A stretch of 64,000 nt of DNA from Nipponacmea schrenckii (GCA_030562195.1 CM060199.1:17938338-18002337), one strand, 5' to 3'. Counted from the first letter of the stretch, positions 26,149 to 38,488 are shown. Made by a program: numbers and translations. The notes: generated by a model from the letters alone, not told the origin.

Positions 26149-27645
26149 ATGTCGAGTTTGGATGATTGGACTCTGGCTGGAATTATCATCGGGGTATTGG
26201 TTATAGCGCTATTAGCGTTGTTGATAATTGGGTGTGTCTTATCCATGCGAGAAATTCCAGGAATTCCACCAGGACCATCATTTCTTCCTTTGGTCGGAAA
26301 TGTTATTGACATGAGCTGGAAATATCGTTCCAGAAAGTATAAATATTTTGAAAAAATGGAGAAAGAATATGGTTCTGTGTACCGATTATATTTTGGTCGT
26401 CAACTTATGATTTTTCTCAACGATTTGGAATCTGTGAAGGAAGCATTCGTGGAGAAGAGAGATGTATTTACAGACAGACCCTCGGAGAAATTCTGGGTTG
26501 CACGCCAGGTACAGAAAGGTGGAACGGGTATAGTATGGTCAAATGACCAGCTGTGGGAACACACCCATTATATGGCCGTTCGTGGGTTTCAAGACCTAAA
26601 CATTGAAGAAAAGGTACTAAATGAGACTGAATCCATCCTAAATGAATTTTCGAAGCAAGAAAACCAGACCATGGCATTGAATAAAATCTTGATAAGAAGT
26701 ACAAGTTCTATTGTGGGAGAGCTGATGTTTGGAAAAAAATTCGAGTATGACGATCCAGATTATATCAAAATTCTAAAATTCTTGACTCAAGCTTTCGAAG
26801 GTGAAGGTCCATTTACACCGTTAAATATGTTACCTCAGTTGCGTTACCTTCCAGGAGCGCGTGGAAAATTCAAAGAACTTGTAGCCGGTGCCGAGCACAC
26901 CAAGGGTTATATTTCTAAGAAGATTGTTGAGCACCAGAAGACATGGAACAAGGAAAGGCCAAGAGATTTGATAGATTGTGGACTAACAGCTATTGCTGAC
27001 GCTGACTCACAGGAGTTTAACAACCGTGTATTAATGTACAGCCTTCTTGATCTGTACCTAGCCGGTTCAGACACTACAGCAAACTCTCTGGACTGGGCTT
27101 TTCTTCACATGATAGTCAACACTGACGCACAAATCAAGTGTCAAAAAGAAATCGACGAAGTTGTTGGTTCTGAAAGAAGAGTCGTATGGGCGGATAAACC
27201 TAACATGTCGTACTGTACTGCTACGTTAATGGAATGCCATCGACACTCAAATGTTTCTATGTCTTCGCTTCCTCATACAGCTACAAAGGATACGAAGATT
27301 AAAGGGTTTGTAATACCCAAAGGATGTATAATACTTGCTGGTATAAGTTCTATTCATCATGATGAGAACTTGTGGGAAAACCCTGAACAATTCAACCCCG
27401 ACAGATTCATAGATGGCGATGGGAAGATCATCCACAACGGTAATCTCATCCCGTATGGTATAGGACCTCGATTATGTCCAGGTGCAGCTCTTGCAAGAAT
27501 GGAACTGTTTCTGATATTTTGTAATATTTTGCAAAGATATTCTTTGTCTAAAATTGAAGGATCAGAGATTGATTTAGATGGGAATTTGTTTACTACGCTA
27601 TCCCCAAAACCATATCTATTAACTGCTAAATCTCGAGTCCGTTAA
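26149..27645 (+). CDS. Cytochrome P450, CYP2-like microsomal monooxygenase, intronless
   Basis: A single uninterrupted frame of 498 residues, the normal length of a microsomal P450. The start Met is followed by a hydrophobic anchor (about residues 9-33) and the Pro-rich hinge IPGIPPGPSFLPLVGN. The I-helix motif is AGSDTT, ExxR is ECHR, the PERF-like motif is NPDRF, and the haem-binding loop is YGIGPRLCPG with the ligand Cys. These support a haem-thiolate monooxygenase on the ER face using a CPR partner. Two departures stand out: the C-helix WxxxR reads WEHTH, and the loop begins with Tyr instead of Phe. The CYP2 clan is the best fit, but the subfamily and substrate cannot be told. Lack of introns suggests a retrocopy origin or an intron-poor lineage. 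Confidence 0.93.
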   Translation: MSSLDDWTLAGIIIGVLVIALLALLIIGCVLSMREIPGIPPGPSFLPLVGNVIDMSWKYRSRKYKYFEKMEKEYGSVYRLYFGRQLMIFLNDLESVKEAFVEKRDVFTDRPSEKFWVARQVQKGGTGIVWSNDQLWEHTHYMAVRGFQDLNIEEKVLNETESILNEFSKQENQTMALNKILIRSTSSIVGELMFGKKFEYDDPDYIKILKFLTQAFEGEGPFTPLNMLPQLRYLPGARGKFKELVAGAEHTKGYISKKIVEHQKTWNKERPRDLIDCGLTAIADADSQEFNNRVLMYSLLDLYLAGSDTTANSLDWAFLHMIVNTDAQIKCQKEIDEVVGSERRVVWADKPNMSYCTATLMECHRHSNVSMSSLPHTATKDTKIKGFVIPKGCIILAGISSIHHDENLWENPEQFNPDRFIDGDGKIIHNGNLIPYGIGPRLCPGAALARMELFLIFCNILQRYSLSKIEGSEIDLDGNLFTTLSPKPYLLTAKSRVR

Positions 27646-28020
27646 ATTAAATCGACTGTATCGTGTTATTGTCAAGGCGGGGTTTATTAAGTAAAAGTAT
27701 ATAGAAAATATATCATGCACTAAATTTATCACTCTTATTTTGATTTATATTAAATTCGACGTAAGTAATTAAGAGAAGTAAAAAATAAACACATTTTTTT
27801 TTCAAAGTCTTTTGATGAATATGTCCTATATTTGAGTATGTTAATATTATACTTTTACATGTTGGCTGTCCTGCAATAATGTTTGTCAAACCTTGGATAG
27901 TAAAGTCAGGCATGAAATCTATATGTATACATGTCTTATATTAACCGAAACTCAACATCTTATATCTATTATTATCCATATTTATATACCATTTCAGAAT
28001 GTCAAAGTGTTGTAAAAAAA

Positions 28021-28975
28021 AAACGCGGAATCGGTCGGTAAAAAGGGGTTATGGATGGAACCATCGGTAAACGCGGAATCGATCGATTAAACAGATAAAT
28101 TAACCTAAAAGGGCAAAACCTTGTGTTGGTTATGATCGGTCGATAAAAGACCGTAAGGTGGGACCGTCGGTAAAACCAATTAACCTAAAAAGTAAAAACC
28201 TTGTGTTGGCTATGATGTTATCAATAAACTGTCAACATTAAAAGTATTTTTTTTACTGAAACTACCGGAATCGGTCGGTATAAGGTTGGTTATGACTGGA
28301 GTCTTCGGTAAAACCGATTGGTTAACCGATACCCTTGTTATCGGTAAGCTGTTCGTTATTTGAATTTGTCGGTAAAACGCAGAATTGGCCGATAGAAGAA
28401 GGTCATAGATGGAGCCGTCGGTAAAACAGATTTGTTAACCGAAAGAGTGAAAACCTTGTGTCTGTTAAGATTTTATCGGTAAACCGTTCGTCTACATTAA
28501 AGTGATTTTTACTAAACTTGTCGGTAAAACGCGGAATCGGTCGATAATAGAAAAAGTCTATATAAAACATATGTTTTTCCGATGAAAACTGATAATTTTG
28601 ACCGGTGGAAAAGACTTCCAAAATCGCGTCAGATGAATTCTCCGGGTTTCCTAGTTTGTAAGATTTTCTGGGGAAGGTACCCCGAACCCCCCGCCACTGC
28701 AAGGGCCAAATACGAAGGCCATTGGCCTGCAGGACTTACCTTGGAAAAATCACCTTTAAGACCCCCTCTCAGGCATATTCTAGATACACCCTTGATTGAT
28801 ATGGTTGCTATAACGATGGATTTTGTTCGTGTATAATGTATATACTAAATAGTGCGAGTAATTTATTTTTGCGCCCGGAAGAACACGTATTCCTCGGTAA
28901 AACTTAGACGTAACACGTGTTCGTCTGTAAAACTTAGACGTTACACCCCCAGTCAAAATGGTCACGCTACGCCCC
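28021..28975 (-). mobile_element. TIR element 'A', copy 1 (about 955 bp, one end eroded)
   Basis: This stretch matches the reverse complement of 34974-37464 over nearly its full length once the insertion in that copy is removed. It is full of the phrase TCGGTAAAACGCGGAATCGG and ends at GCTACGCCCCC, one terminus of the other copy. The opposite terminus (about 20 bp) is missing. It carries no transposase, so it is non-autonomous. Short open frames inside are not genes. Confidence 0.85.
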
Positions 28976-28989
28976 CGAGTACATGTACA

Positions 28990-30189
28990 CATGTAGATGC
29001 AGTTGAAGATGTACCTATTGTAATAACCTAATCCCATGGTTATTGGTTAAGTTGGTAATTTTTGTTTTTGTTATAAACAGGACGTCTTCAACCGACTCAT
29101 GCAGATGTCATGTACCTTTCAGAAGCTTAATACAATGTGTAAATGTACAAAAACAGTTTATCTAATATTCCCTTTACCCATTTCATTTCTAATTTAAAGA
29201 ACTTAATAAACTAGTTAATTGCATCTTGTTGTTATATATATACGCCCACATTCTAATGTAAACGTATATTGACGTCGCTTTATCCCCTTTTCCATAAAAT
29301 GGCTTGGGAATGTACAACAGGAAACATTTTTTTCATTTGTATGGTCATGGACATGTTCATTTTCGGTCAAGATTCGAATTTCAACCTTTAAGCTGCTTAA
29401 GAGCTAGGAAGTTGGCGTATCTTACCCAGGCTTGATTTTAGGGGTCGTTTTGGGCCTTTGTTACAATTAAACAGTCCTCAGAAATATTCAAGCTCTGAGA
29501 AAATCGCAAAATACCTTGAAATATGCCTCTAACAAAAAAATTTCACTTTCATTTTTTTCCGTGCTGTACGTGGCTGGTCTCCAGTCAGTCTGAAATTTGT
29601 TTCTGTTGACAAAGTCTACAATTGAAAATGCGTTGTAGTCTATTTATATAGATGACCGCTATTGCACGACGGGAAGGATAACTCTTTGATTATCAAGACG
29701 AACCGTTTTCCAATATGGCGGGACGTTCGTAATTTCTTAAGTCATTGTGATTTTTCAAACACGAATAATTATGGATACACATGGATTTGAAGGCTCAAAT
29801 TTCAAAGGTAAGCTCTGTAGAATATTTCTGATTAGCTAACAAAAAGATTTCATGTGTTTGAGGCTGTCGGATGATTGTCCGAAACAAATAAAGCCTGGGC
29901 CCCTTTAAATAACTCACTAGCAGTAGCTTACTATAGTAAGCTAATTTATTATAACATAAAAAACTGTTCAGCATCCCATTAGACAAAATTCCCTACGATC
30001 AAATTTGATAATTTGAAAAATGTGATCGGAACCCTTCCATGAAGTATTGAAGTAATGTAGAAATACAAGATAAAATGTTTTTATTTCTCGGCATACAAGG
30101 TGATTTGTTATGATTCGTGTCTTTGGTCAGTTCAATTCAAACTTACTCCGCAACAGTAATTAAGTGTATCCACAATGAACTGCCACCGA
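28990..30189. other. Intergenic, one repeat fragment
   Basis: Apart from a fragment of family B at 29239-29280 no feature was recognised. Open frames are short and without family resemblance. Confidence 0.6.
29239..29280 (+). mobile_element. 5' end fragment of element family 'B'
   Basis: TATACGCCCACATTC, then CGTATATTGACGTCGC, matches the left end of the copy at 35419 (TATACGCCCACATGG, then CGTATATTGCCGTCGC). The similarity stops soon after, so this is a truncated copy. Confidence 0.65.
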
Positions 30190-32073
30190 TTACCTTGTAT
30201 TTTTAGCGGTGGCTAATTCGTAAATGACAACAACCTCCTTGCCCTTAGTAGCCTTGACAGCGGCCTGATTTAGGGGTTCTAGTTTGTACACATTTAGTGC
30301 TGATTTTTCAGAAATAAATTCTTCGTCCGCCTTTGCTTGTACAGCATTAGTAGACATTATATTTGAGTCAAGGTTCCCATCCGAAGATTGTTTACCGTTA
30401 CCGGCAACAGCTGGCCCAGAGTTTACTTGTGAGCCGACGTTTACATCAGAAAAAACTTTATCAGTATTAACACCGGTTGATTCCGAGACAGTTTCGTCCC
30501 CTGCTGGAGAAGAACTGGTTTTAAATTCACCTTCCACCCCAGCAGTTACTTTCGTTTTCCCACGTACGTCATTAAAAGCACCACCTTTTATTTCATTATT
30601 TACGATATCAACAGGTGTATTTTCTGAACCCATTGCTTCAAGGCCATCCCCTACCATAGCCACTGTTGTTGTTCCATCCAGACCAGTAGAACCTCCTTCT
30701 CCAATTCTACCCTCTGCTAAATCGAAAGATTCTGTTTCGGCTATAGGAGAACTGGTCGTTGCTCTTAATTCACCTTCTAATTTAGCAGTTGATATCGTTG
30801 TTCTACGTTGGTCATTAAAAGTACCCTCTTTTATTTTACCGTTTATGGTATCACCAAGTGTATTTTCTTCCAGACCGTCCTCTACTGTAGCTGCTGTTGT
30901 TCTATCTAGACCAATAGAAACATCCCCTTCAGCTGTGCCCTTGTCTGTGAAAGAACCGGTAGTTGCTCTGAATTCACCCTCAACCACAGCTATCGTTGGT
31001 CCGGGTACGCCAGTAGAGACTTCACCTATGATTTCAACATTTTTTAGATCGTCAGAAGTAGTTTCTGTTACAAGCGTAGAAGAGTCTATTGCCAAGTCAG
31101 CCTCTACCACACCCACTGTTGTTATTCCATCAAGACCAACAGAAGCATCCCCTCTGATTTCGCCATCGGTCGTACCGAAGGACTGATTTCCGTCCCAATC
31201 GACAGAAAAACTTGTTGTTCCTTCATAATCAACTGCTATTCCAGCTGATGCTTTTGTTTGTCCGTCTAAATCAGCAGAGGCTTTCCCAATAATTTCACCA
31301 TCTACTGCATTTCCATTAACGGACCCAGATTCAGGCGTAAGTGTGGGTTCAATTGTTGCTTGGAAGTCATTTACTATCGCAGATCCTATTGTTGTAACAT
31401 CTGAAGATTCCGTGTCGTCAAATGAACTTGTTGCTGCTAGGATGATTGTTGGAGTCACGTCTGATGAAGTTTCCATTGTTGTGGTTTCTGATGCTACATT
31501 TTCATCAGGTGTTGTTGAGACTGCTTCAGAATCCGAGTAAGTGTTGTTAGGTGATAATCCTATAACAAAAACAGTTAAATGTTAACTGAAGGGATCTTAA
31601 CATCAGTGACTGGATGTTGCTGAAAATTGGCCCCGGCCCGGGATAATAGAAAATCTATACATGTATTACTATTTAATGTGATCAAATTGCAAATCAATAC
31701 TCAGAGATATAGAGATATAGCCTAGTTGTGCCTAGTTGTGTTATCCTTTTTATATATTTGCATGGCTATAACGATGAAGTACAAAACACAAAATTAGATG
31801 TACACGTATATGAAAAGTGTTTAGGACCTTTTTTCCAGAAAATAATGAACTTGAAGCCTTTGATGAGCTTATCATATGTCTCTGAACATAAGCGAATAAT
31901 TAAATTCTTTTCAATAATATAATTTGCATGTTTGGACAACAATCTTTCTGCTTACCGTTCATTTTACCAAGAAAAAGTCCAGTTCCGACATATCTTCTCA
32001 TATCAGCTGGAATGTGTCTTGCTTGTGACATCACAGCTAAGGCTAGACAACATGCTATATACAAGGTCCTCAT
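30190..32073 (-). CDS. Secreted acidic Thr/Ser/Gly-rich repeat protein, 495 aa, two exons
   Basis: Exon 1 (32073-31956) encodes a signal peptide, MRTLYIACCLALAVMSQA, followed by a short basic stretch. Exon 2 (31559-30190) begins after TTTGTTATAG in matching phase 1 and runs to TAA. The total is 1488 bases. After the signal peptide the protein has no Cys that I can see, is rich in Asp, Glu, Thr, Ser, Gly and Val, and contains loosely repeated units such as SVGLDGITTVGVV, SIGLDRTTAATVE and STGLDGTTTVAMV, alternating with EGEFRATT or EGELRATT. It looks like an extracellular, probably disordered and O-glycosylatable protein. A matrix, mucus or byssal/shell-type role is possible but not shown; no known family was recognised. 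The opposite strand is also open for 300 codons because of codon bias, which is a shadow. Confidence 0.75.
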
Positions 32074-32814
32074 TTTTAAAATCTGTAAATACAACAGATA
32101 TTCGGTATAAATTTTAAGTTTGAAAATGGTCCTTTCATAAGAGTTTGTCATCCATTCGCACATATCCAAATAAATATCCGAATCACATTTACTGTGTTTA
32201 TTTGGATAGACCTATATCTGTGTTATTTAGTTATTTATAATGAATGTCAGTTGATATACTTGAAAAGAAACCTCCTAATCTTGTCAGTGGATATATGAAA
32301 GTTTATGAAAGTGATGATGAAGAATGAGGCCTGAATTGTTCATGTTTTGAGAATACATTGCGTAAGGCTTTCCAATTTTGTTTACCGGTTTGAATAACGT
32401 CCTTATTTCTACTCACCTTGTTCACTACTCCACTAAAATCAGTATGAAATGTTAAATCTGTATTCTAAAAGCAGTTTTATCGGTAAAAACCTACATGCCC
32501 GTTTGATTGGTTTCCATTGTCTGTATAATTGGTACATATTATGACTAATATAACTTACACTGTCTGGTAATCATGTATAACATAACTATTTGCAGCAAAA
32601 ACATCTCTTTGTTCTGGAATTGATTTGTCCCAACTCATTCTATTCGGTTTAGGACGATCACACCATGTTATACATGTACAAACTGTGATATATAAATATA
32701 ACATATTGTGATGGTCGTAAACTGAAAAATTTCCATTTTATATGGCATTCAGTTCAGAGCCAAAAAAAAAAGGAAATCACACAAACCCCAAAATTTTTTA
32801 AGAGCAATGATTGT

Positions 32815-33905
32815 ATATCGACTTTGGGATGATGTCTGAAATAGCATTTTTTGAGATGATACTTTCATTTTGACTTGCTTAAACTTTTCAATGTCATGAT
32901 ATGTTGAATGTTTAGTCCAGAAACAAAGAAATGCCAGACTTTCACGTGGTCAACGTTATTCCTGGGAAAAGTTTAAGAAGGTTTCGTGATTTCACATTGA
33001 ATCAGATGGCAAGTAAATTACCATAAGGACTCAGTCCAGTAAAAGATTTTATGCTAATGATTGTATAATTTAGTCCGTTCTATTTTTAGAAATCCTCTTT
33101 CTCCCTTCCCTTAAGGGTTTTTGCATGCCCATTTTTTACTAATTTTTGGTCTAGATTTGAAATTTAATGTCTGAAATTGCATTTTCTTTCAGAATTTCTG
33201 AGATAAGTAGAAATTTAATTCGCGGAATGTTATTTCTAAAAATAGTGGTTTTGTGTGCAGTGACAGTCAAGCGGATGTTGATAAAATGTAGCGGTTTACT
33301 TTCATTTTGTTTAGTTCAAAATTTTCAAGGTCATGCTATATTGAATTTTTGTACAGAAACCAAGTATTGGCCAGGCTTTCATGTGATATATAGGAAAGTT
33401 TTCAACGAGATTTCTGGAAAAAGTTATAGAAGGTTGAATTTTTTGATTTAACATGGAAATAGATGGCAAATGAATTGAATATAGGACTCAGACCAGTAAA
33501 ACATTTTATGCTAATGATTGTATAATTTAGTCCGTTCTATTTTTAGAAATCATCTTTCTCCCTTCCTTTGGGGGTGTTTGCATGCCCATTTTGGACTAAT
33601 TTTTGGTCTTGATTTGAAATTTGTATCTGAAATTGCATTTTCTTTCAGAATTTCTGAGATAATGAGAAATTTAATTGGCGGAAGGTTATTTCTAAAAATA
33701 GTGGTTTTGTGTGCAGTGACAGTCAAGCGGATGTTGATAAGTTCAAAATTTTCATGGTCATGCTATATTGGATTTTTGTACAGAAACCAAGTATTGGCCT
33801 GGCTTTCATGTGGCATATAAGAAAGTTTTCAACGAGATTTCTGGAAAAAGTTCTAGAAAATTGAATTTTGTGATTTAACATGGAAATAGATGGCAAATGA
33901 ATTAG
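32815..33905. repeat. Three-unit tandem repeat, units about 240-460 bp
   Basis: The block around AATGATTGTATAATTTAGTC recurs at about 32806 (degenerate), 33057 and 33513. Units two and three are close copies for about 430 bp through GTGTGCAGTGACAGTCAAGC and GCATGCCCATTTT. The third lacks an internal 30-40 bp, and the first is older and diverged. No coding capacity was recognised. Confidence 0.85.
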
Positions 33906-34973
33906 CGGACTAAGTCCGAATAATCCGTGATCATTTCCTCATAGAAATATGATAGTTGTCTCCCTTGATTGGTTTGAGAAGTTCACAGTTCACTTTTAAA
34001 TCTTTAATTATTTCACATAGTTGAATAAAAGAGGGTGTTTCTTGGGTAAATAAGGACAAAATTTGAGCATCTAATATATTATTAACATTAACATACATAT
34101 CACTTTCGCAGAATGGTCTATACAGCTGTTAACGAAGGGCCTAATAATTACCACAGTTTGGGAAACCACGACAACACGATATGATATGAACTAAACCATA
34201 TACTAGTAGTCTGAAGGTTATATACACCTTTGTTTTCTATTAATCCAAATAATAATGTTATTATAATTGTTTTACAAATAATGATACACATAGAACGTTA
34301 TTACAAGTAAGAAGTACAACTAGAGTTCCAAATATCTTCACTTTACAATATTCATATATGCATACACCATTTTAATACATGTCAATAATTGACGATATAA
34401 AACGTAAGAATAACTTACTTTTAATGCAAAGACACTTTTACTTAGTCGGTTTAAATCACAACCGTTATATAGTTAGTTTTGAGTTCACTAGAGAAATATT
34501 TACTGTTATTTCACAATGTAGGCCTACTTTGTTTATACGTTAACATAAAGGCATCCTGGTTTCCCAAACATTGGGTCAAAAAGAAATGAAAAACGAGAAA
34601 AATCATTATATAATTAGCTATTTACAAAAGATTTAGCAAGATATCAAAGTTTGTGGCTAACTGAAGATTTTAAGCTTCGACAATATAAAGATCAAATTAT
34701 GCTGGTTAATCAAAAATAACAATTGATTTGAACTTTTAAATCAGATAATATGACGATTATTAAGTAAGATTCCTGTAAGTTATGCACATCACATAAATCC
34801 TCTACAAGGATATGACGAATTTCTTTTGAATCATTTTATCACATTGACCCTTGTCACTTTTTGTATCATCAAAAGAGGGGTAACCCGCCTTCCCAAAACA
34901 TAAAAAAATATTTAAAAAAGTATATTCATGTATGCCTCAGTCAATAATTGTGATTTGATTTATGTAGGTATAT
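33906..34973. other. Intergenic, nothing recognised
   Basis: AT-rich sequence with no convincing coding frame, repeat or RNA gene. Confidence 0.5.
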
Positions 34974-37464
34974 CAGGGGCGTAGCGTGACCATTTTGACT
35001 GGGGGGGGGGGGGGTTTCGTAAATTAACCGACAAAACGGAACGTTAGCTTTACCGACGAACACGTGTTCTTCCGGAGGCAAAAATAACTGACTCGCACTA
35101 TTAAGTATATACATTATACACGAACGAAATCCATCATTATAGCAAATCCTAAACCTTTGAAAAACATATCAATCAGGGGTGTATCTTGAATATGCCCGAG
35201 AGGGGGGGCTGAAAGGTGATTTTTCCAAGGCAAGTCCTCTAGGCCAAAGGCCTTCGTATTTGGCCCTTGCAGTGGCGGGGGGTTCGGGGGTCCTTCCCCG
35301 GAAAATTTTACAAACTAGGAAACCCGGAGAATACATCTGACGCGATTTTGGAAGTCGTTTCAACCGGTCAAAATTATCAATTTTTATCGGAAAACCATAT
35401 GTTTTATATAGCCTTTTTATACGCCCACATGGAAATGTGGACGTATATTGCCGTCGCCCCTGTCCGTCCGTCCGTCCGTCCGTCGGTCCGTCCACATTTG
35501 TTGTATCCACGAATAGAGGCTACAGTTTTTATCCGATCTTAATGAAACTTGGTATACATGTATATATTGATGATATCTCGGTCAAGTTCGAAAATGGAAA
35601 TTATCGCATGAACTGGGTTTTTGAGTTATTGCACTTGACTTAGTAAAAACGCGTCAAATTTGGGTTGTATCCACAATAGAGGCTACAGTTTTTATCCGAT
35701 CTTAATGAAACTTGGTATACATGTATATATTGATGATATCTCGGTCAAGTTCGAAAATGGAAATTTTCGCATGAATGGTTTTTGAGTTATTGCCCTTGAC
35801 TTAGCAAAAACGCGTCAAATTTGGGTTGTATCCACAATACAGGCTACAGTTTTTATCCGATGTTAATGAAACTTGGTATACATGTATATATTGATGATAT
35901 CTCGGTCAAGTTCGAAAATTGAAATTATCGAATGAATGGATTTTGAGTTATTGCCCTTGACTTAGTAAAAACGCGTCAAATTTGGGTTGTATCCACAATA
36001 GAGGCTACAGTTTTTATCCGATCTTAATGAAACTTGGTATACATGTATATATTGATGATATCTCGGTCAAGTTTGAAAATGGAAATTATCGCATGAACGC
36101 TTTTTGAGTTATTGCACTTGACTTAGTAAAAACGCGTCAAATTTGGGTTGTATCCACATTAGAGGCTACAGTTTTTATCCAATCTTAATGAAACTTGGTA
36201 TACATGTATATATTGATGATATCTCGGTCAAGTTCGAAAATTGAAATTATCGAATGAACGGATTTTGAGTTATTGCCCTTGACTTAGTAAAAACGCGTCA
36301 AATTTGGGTTGTATCCACAATACAGGCTACAGTTTTTATCCGATCTTAATGAAACTTATTAGAAATTCAAATTTGACGATTTTTTGATGAATAGTTTATG
36401 AGTAATTGCCCTTGACTAAGTAAAATTGCGTAAAAATTCATTTTCTGTAGACACTATAGAAGCTACAATTATCTATGGATTTTAATGAAACTTGGTATTA
36501 GCATTGGAATTGATAAGAGGGCGGTCAAGTTCGATTTGGACGATTTTGCGATAAACAGTTTTGGAGTTATTGCCCCTGCCTCTATATTTGTTGTAGACAA
36601 AATAGAAGCTACAATTTTCAATGGATTTAAATGAAACTTGGTGTGAGCATTGGAATTGATAAGACAACGATCAAGTTCGAATTTGAAGATTTTGCGATGA
36701 ACAGTTTTTTAGTTATTGGCCTTGACTTAGTAAGATTGTGTCAAAAATTTATTGTGGGTTCAATAGAAGCTACAATTTTCAATGGATTTTGATGAAACTT
36801 GGTGTTTTTGAGTTTTTGCCCTTGACTTCAATATCCATTTAGTGAATGTTTTTGAGTCATTGCTCTATTTATTTTTCAAATTCAATGCTGCCAGTGGGCG
36901 TATACTACCTTGCCTGGCAAGCTATCTTTCCACCTATTCTGCGTTTTACCGACAAGTTCAGAAAAAAATCACTTTTTATGTAGACGAACGGTTTACCGAT
37001 AACATCTTAACAGAAGTTTTTGCTCTTTCGGTTAACAAATCGGTTTTATCGACGGCTCCATCTATGACCTTCTTCTATCGGCCAATTCCGCGTTTTACCG
37101 ACAAATTCAAATAACGAACAGCTTACCGATAACAAGGGTATCGGTTAACCAATCGGTTTTACCTAAGACTCCGGTCATAACCAACTTATACCGACCGATT
37201 CCGGTAGTTTCAGTAAAAAAAAAAACTTTTAATGTTGACAGTTTACTAATAACATCATAACCAACACAAGGTTTTTACTTTTAAGATTAATTGGTTTTAC
37301 CAACGATCCCACACCTTGCCGTCTTTTATCGACCGGTCATAACCAACACAAGGTTTTGACTTTTTAAGTTAATTAATCGGTTTAATCGATCGATTCCGCG
37401 TTTTACCGACGGTTCCATCCATAACCCTTTTTGCCGACCCAACCCCCCGTACGCTACGCCCCTG
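34974..37464 (+). mobile_element. TIR element 'A', copy 2, split by a family B insertion
   Basis: Begins CAGGGGCGTAGCGTG and ends GTACGCTACGCCCCTG, terminal inverted repeats of about 14 bp. Without the insertion at about 35419-36928 the element is about 970 bp and matches copy 1 in inverted orientation. A run of 14 G lies at 35001-35014. CAGGGGCG-type termini are common in hAT-like elements, but no clear 8-bp target duplication was seen, so the superfamily is left open. No transposase is encoded. Confidence 0.85.
35419..36928 (+). mobile_element. Family 'B' element B1 (HINE/DINE-like), nested in element A
   Basis: Starts ATACGCCCACATGG, has a GTCC microsatellite (35461-35494), then about six close 160-bp tandem units (35500-36350) and three more diverged ones, then GTGGGCGTATA (36894-36904) and the perfect hairpin CTTGCCTGGCAAG (36909-36921) just before the end. 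Subterminal inverted repeats, internal microsatellite plus tandem array, 3' hairpin, insertion in a T-rich site and no target duplication are the hallmarks described for non-autonomous Helentron-associated elements. It has no coding capacity. The class is inferred from structure alone. Confidence 0.7.
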
Positions 37465-38488
37465 AAAATATATATCTGCAAAAGTAATATTCAAGGAGCC
37501 CACACAGAACAGTACAGAACAGAATAAAACAGTTCTTCTGTCAATCTCGGGCGTCATTGTTTTCAAACGTTGTCAATGCATATTGAATTAAATCTCGTTC
37601 TTAACATGTGTAAATATCAATGAAGGTAAAATATCCTAGAATGTCACTAAGAGGAGCAACAGCAACAGCAACAATTTAATCGGTTCATTATGATTGTTTG
37701 ATTTCGGGCGGAAAATCGCTTCTTTTAATTTCAACTTAACTTTACAAAGAACCTTATCTATTCAATCCTTTATTCAGAAACATTATTTAAAATAAATATA
37801 CCCTTAAATATAAAGATACCGGTACACAAACATATACGATATAGCCCTTCAATATACACCCATTTGAGAAAAGCCACCTCGCGGTTCCACATTTTAATTG
37901 CACTGTTCATAGAAGACACTACCCAGTTTCAATTTCAATTAATATCAACAACTTTAGCTCAAAGATCTCGTTTATGGAAATACCCTGCTTTCAAATTAAG
38001 TGTGACATCATCGATTTTATTTATTTATCATCTTTTTCTCGATCTCGAAATATAACTCAGGTAAGAAAACCAAAGACACTAGAATTTTCAGCATTTTTAA
38101 TCCTAAGTGCACAACATCGTAATACCTAACCCTTAACATCTTTGGACGGCAACAAATGACTTTACAAACTAGAACTGTATGAAACCAACGTAACAACAGT
38201 TTCTAACGAACCACTCTTTCATTATATTTTGGTAGTTTAGGTAGTTTATAAATACAAATCTTTCATTCTATGGCATGCTTTCAGAATATGTATCTTTTGA
38301 GAATATAAACTGAAAAGTGATGATTGTGTATTCACTGCTTTTGAATTGTAATCGTGGCCATGTGTAATTAGATGAAGGAAGATGTTTCAGATTTCGTTAT
38401 CACAGCTGTACATCAGTTAAGATGATCAGATAAGCAATTTTACGGCGGAATGAACTGTATACTATTAAGAATCCCACATATGTAATTT
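37465..38488. other. Intergenic, probable 3' UTR of the channel gene at the right edge
   Basis: No coding region was recognised. The last few hundred bases before 38489 lie downstream of the DEG/ENaC stop on the minus strand and may be its 3' UTR. Confidence 0.5.

Noticed and set aside
28403..28836. Open frames of 80-100 codons on both strands
   Set aside because: They fall in element A and recur in the inverted copy (35169-35542), so they are translations of a non-coding transposon.
30284..31186. 300-codon open frame on the plus strand
   Set aside because: It lies antisense to exon 2 of the secreted protein, whose composition leaves the opposite strand open. It has no signal, splice or family support.
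34974..37464. Assigning element A to hAT on its CAGGGGCG ends
   Set aside because: The flanks (AGGTATAT and AAAATATA) do not form an 8-bp target duplication and no transposase is present, so the class was left open.
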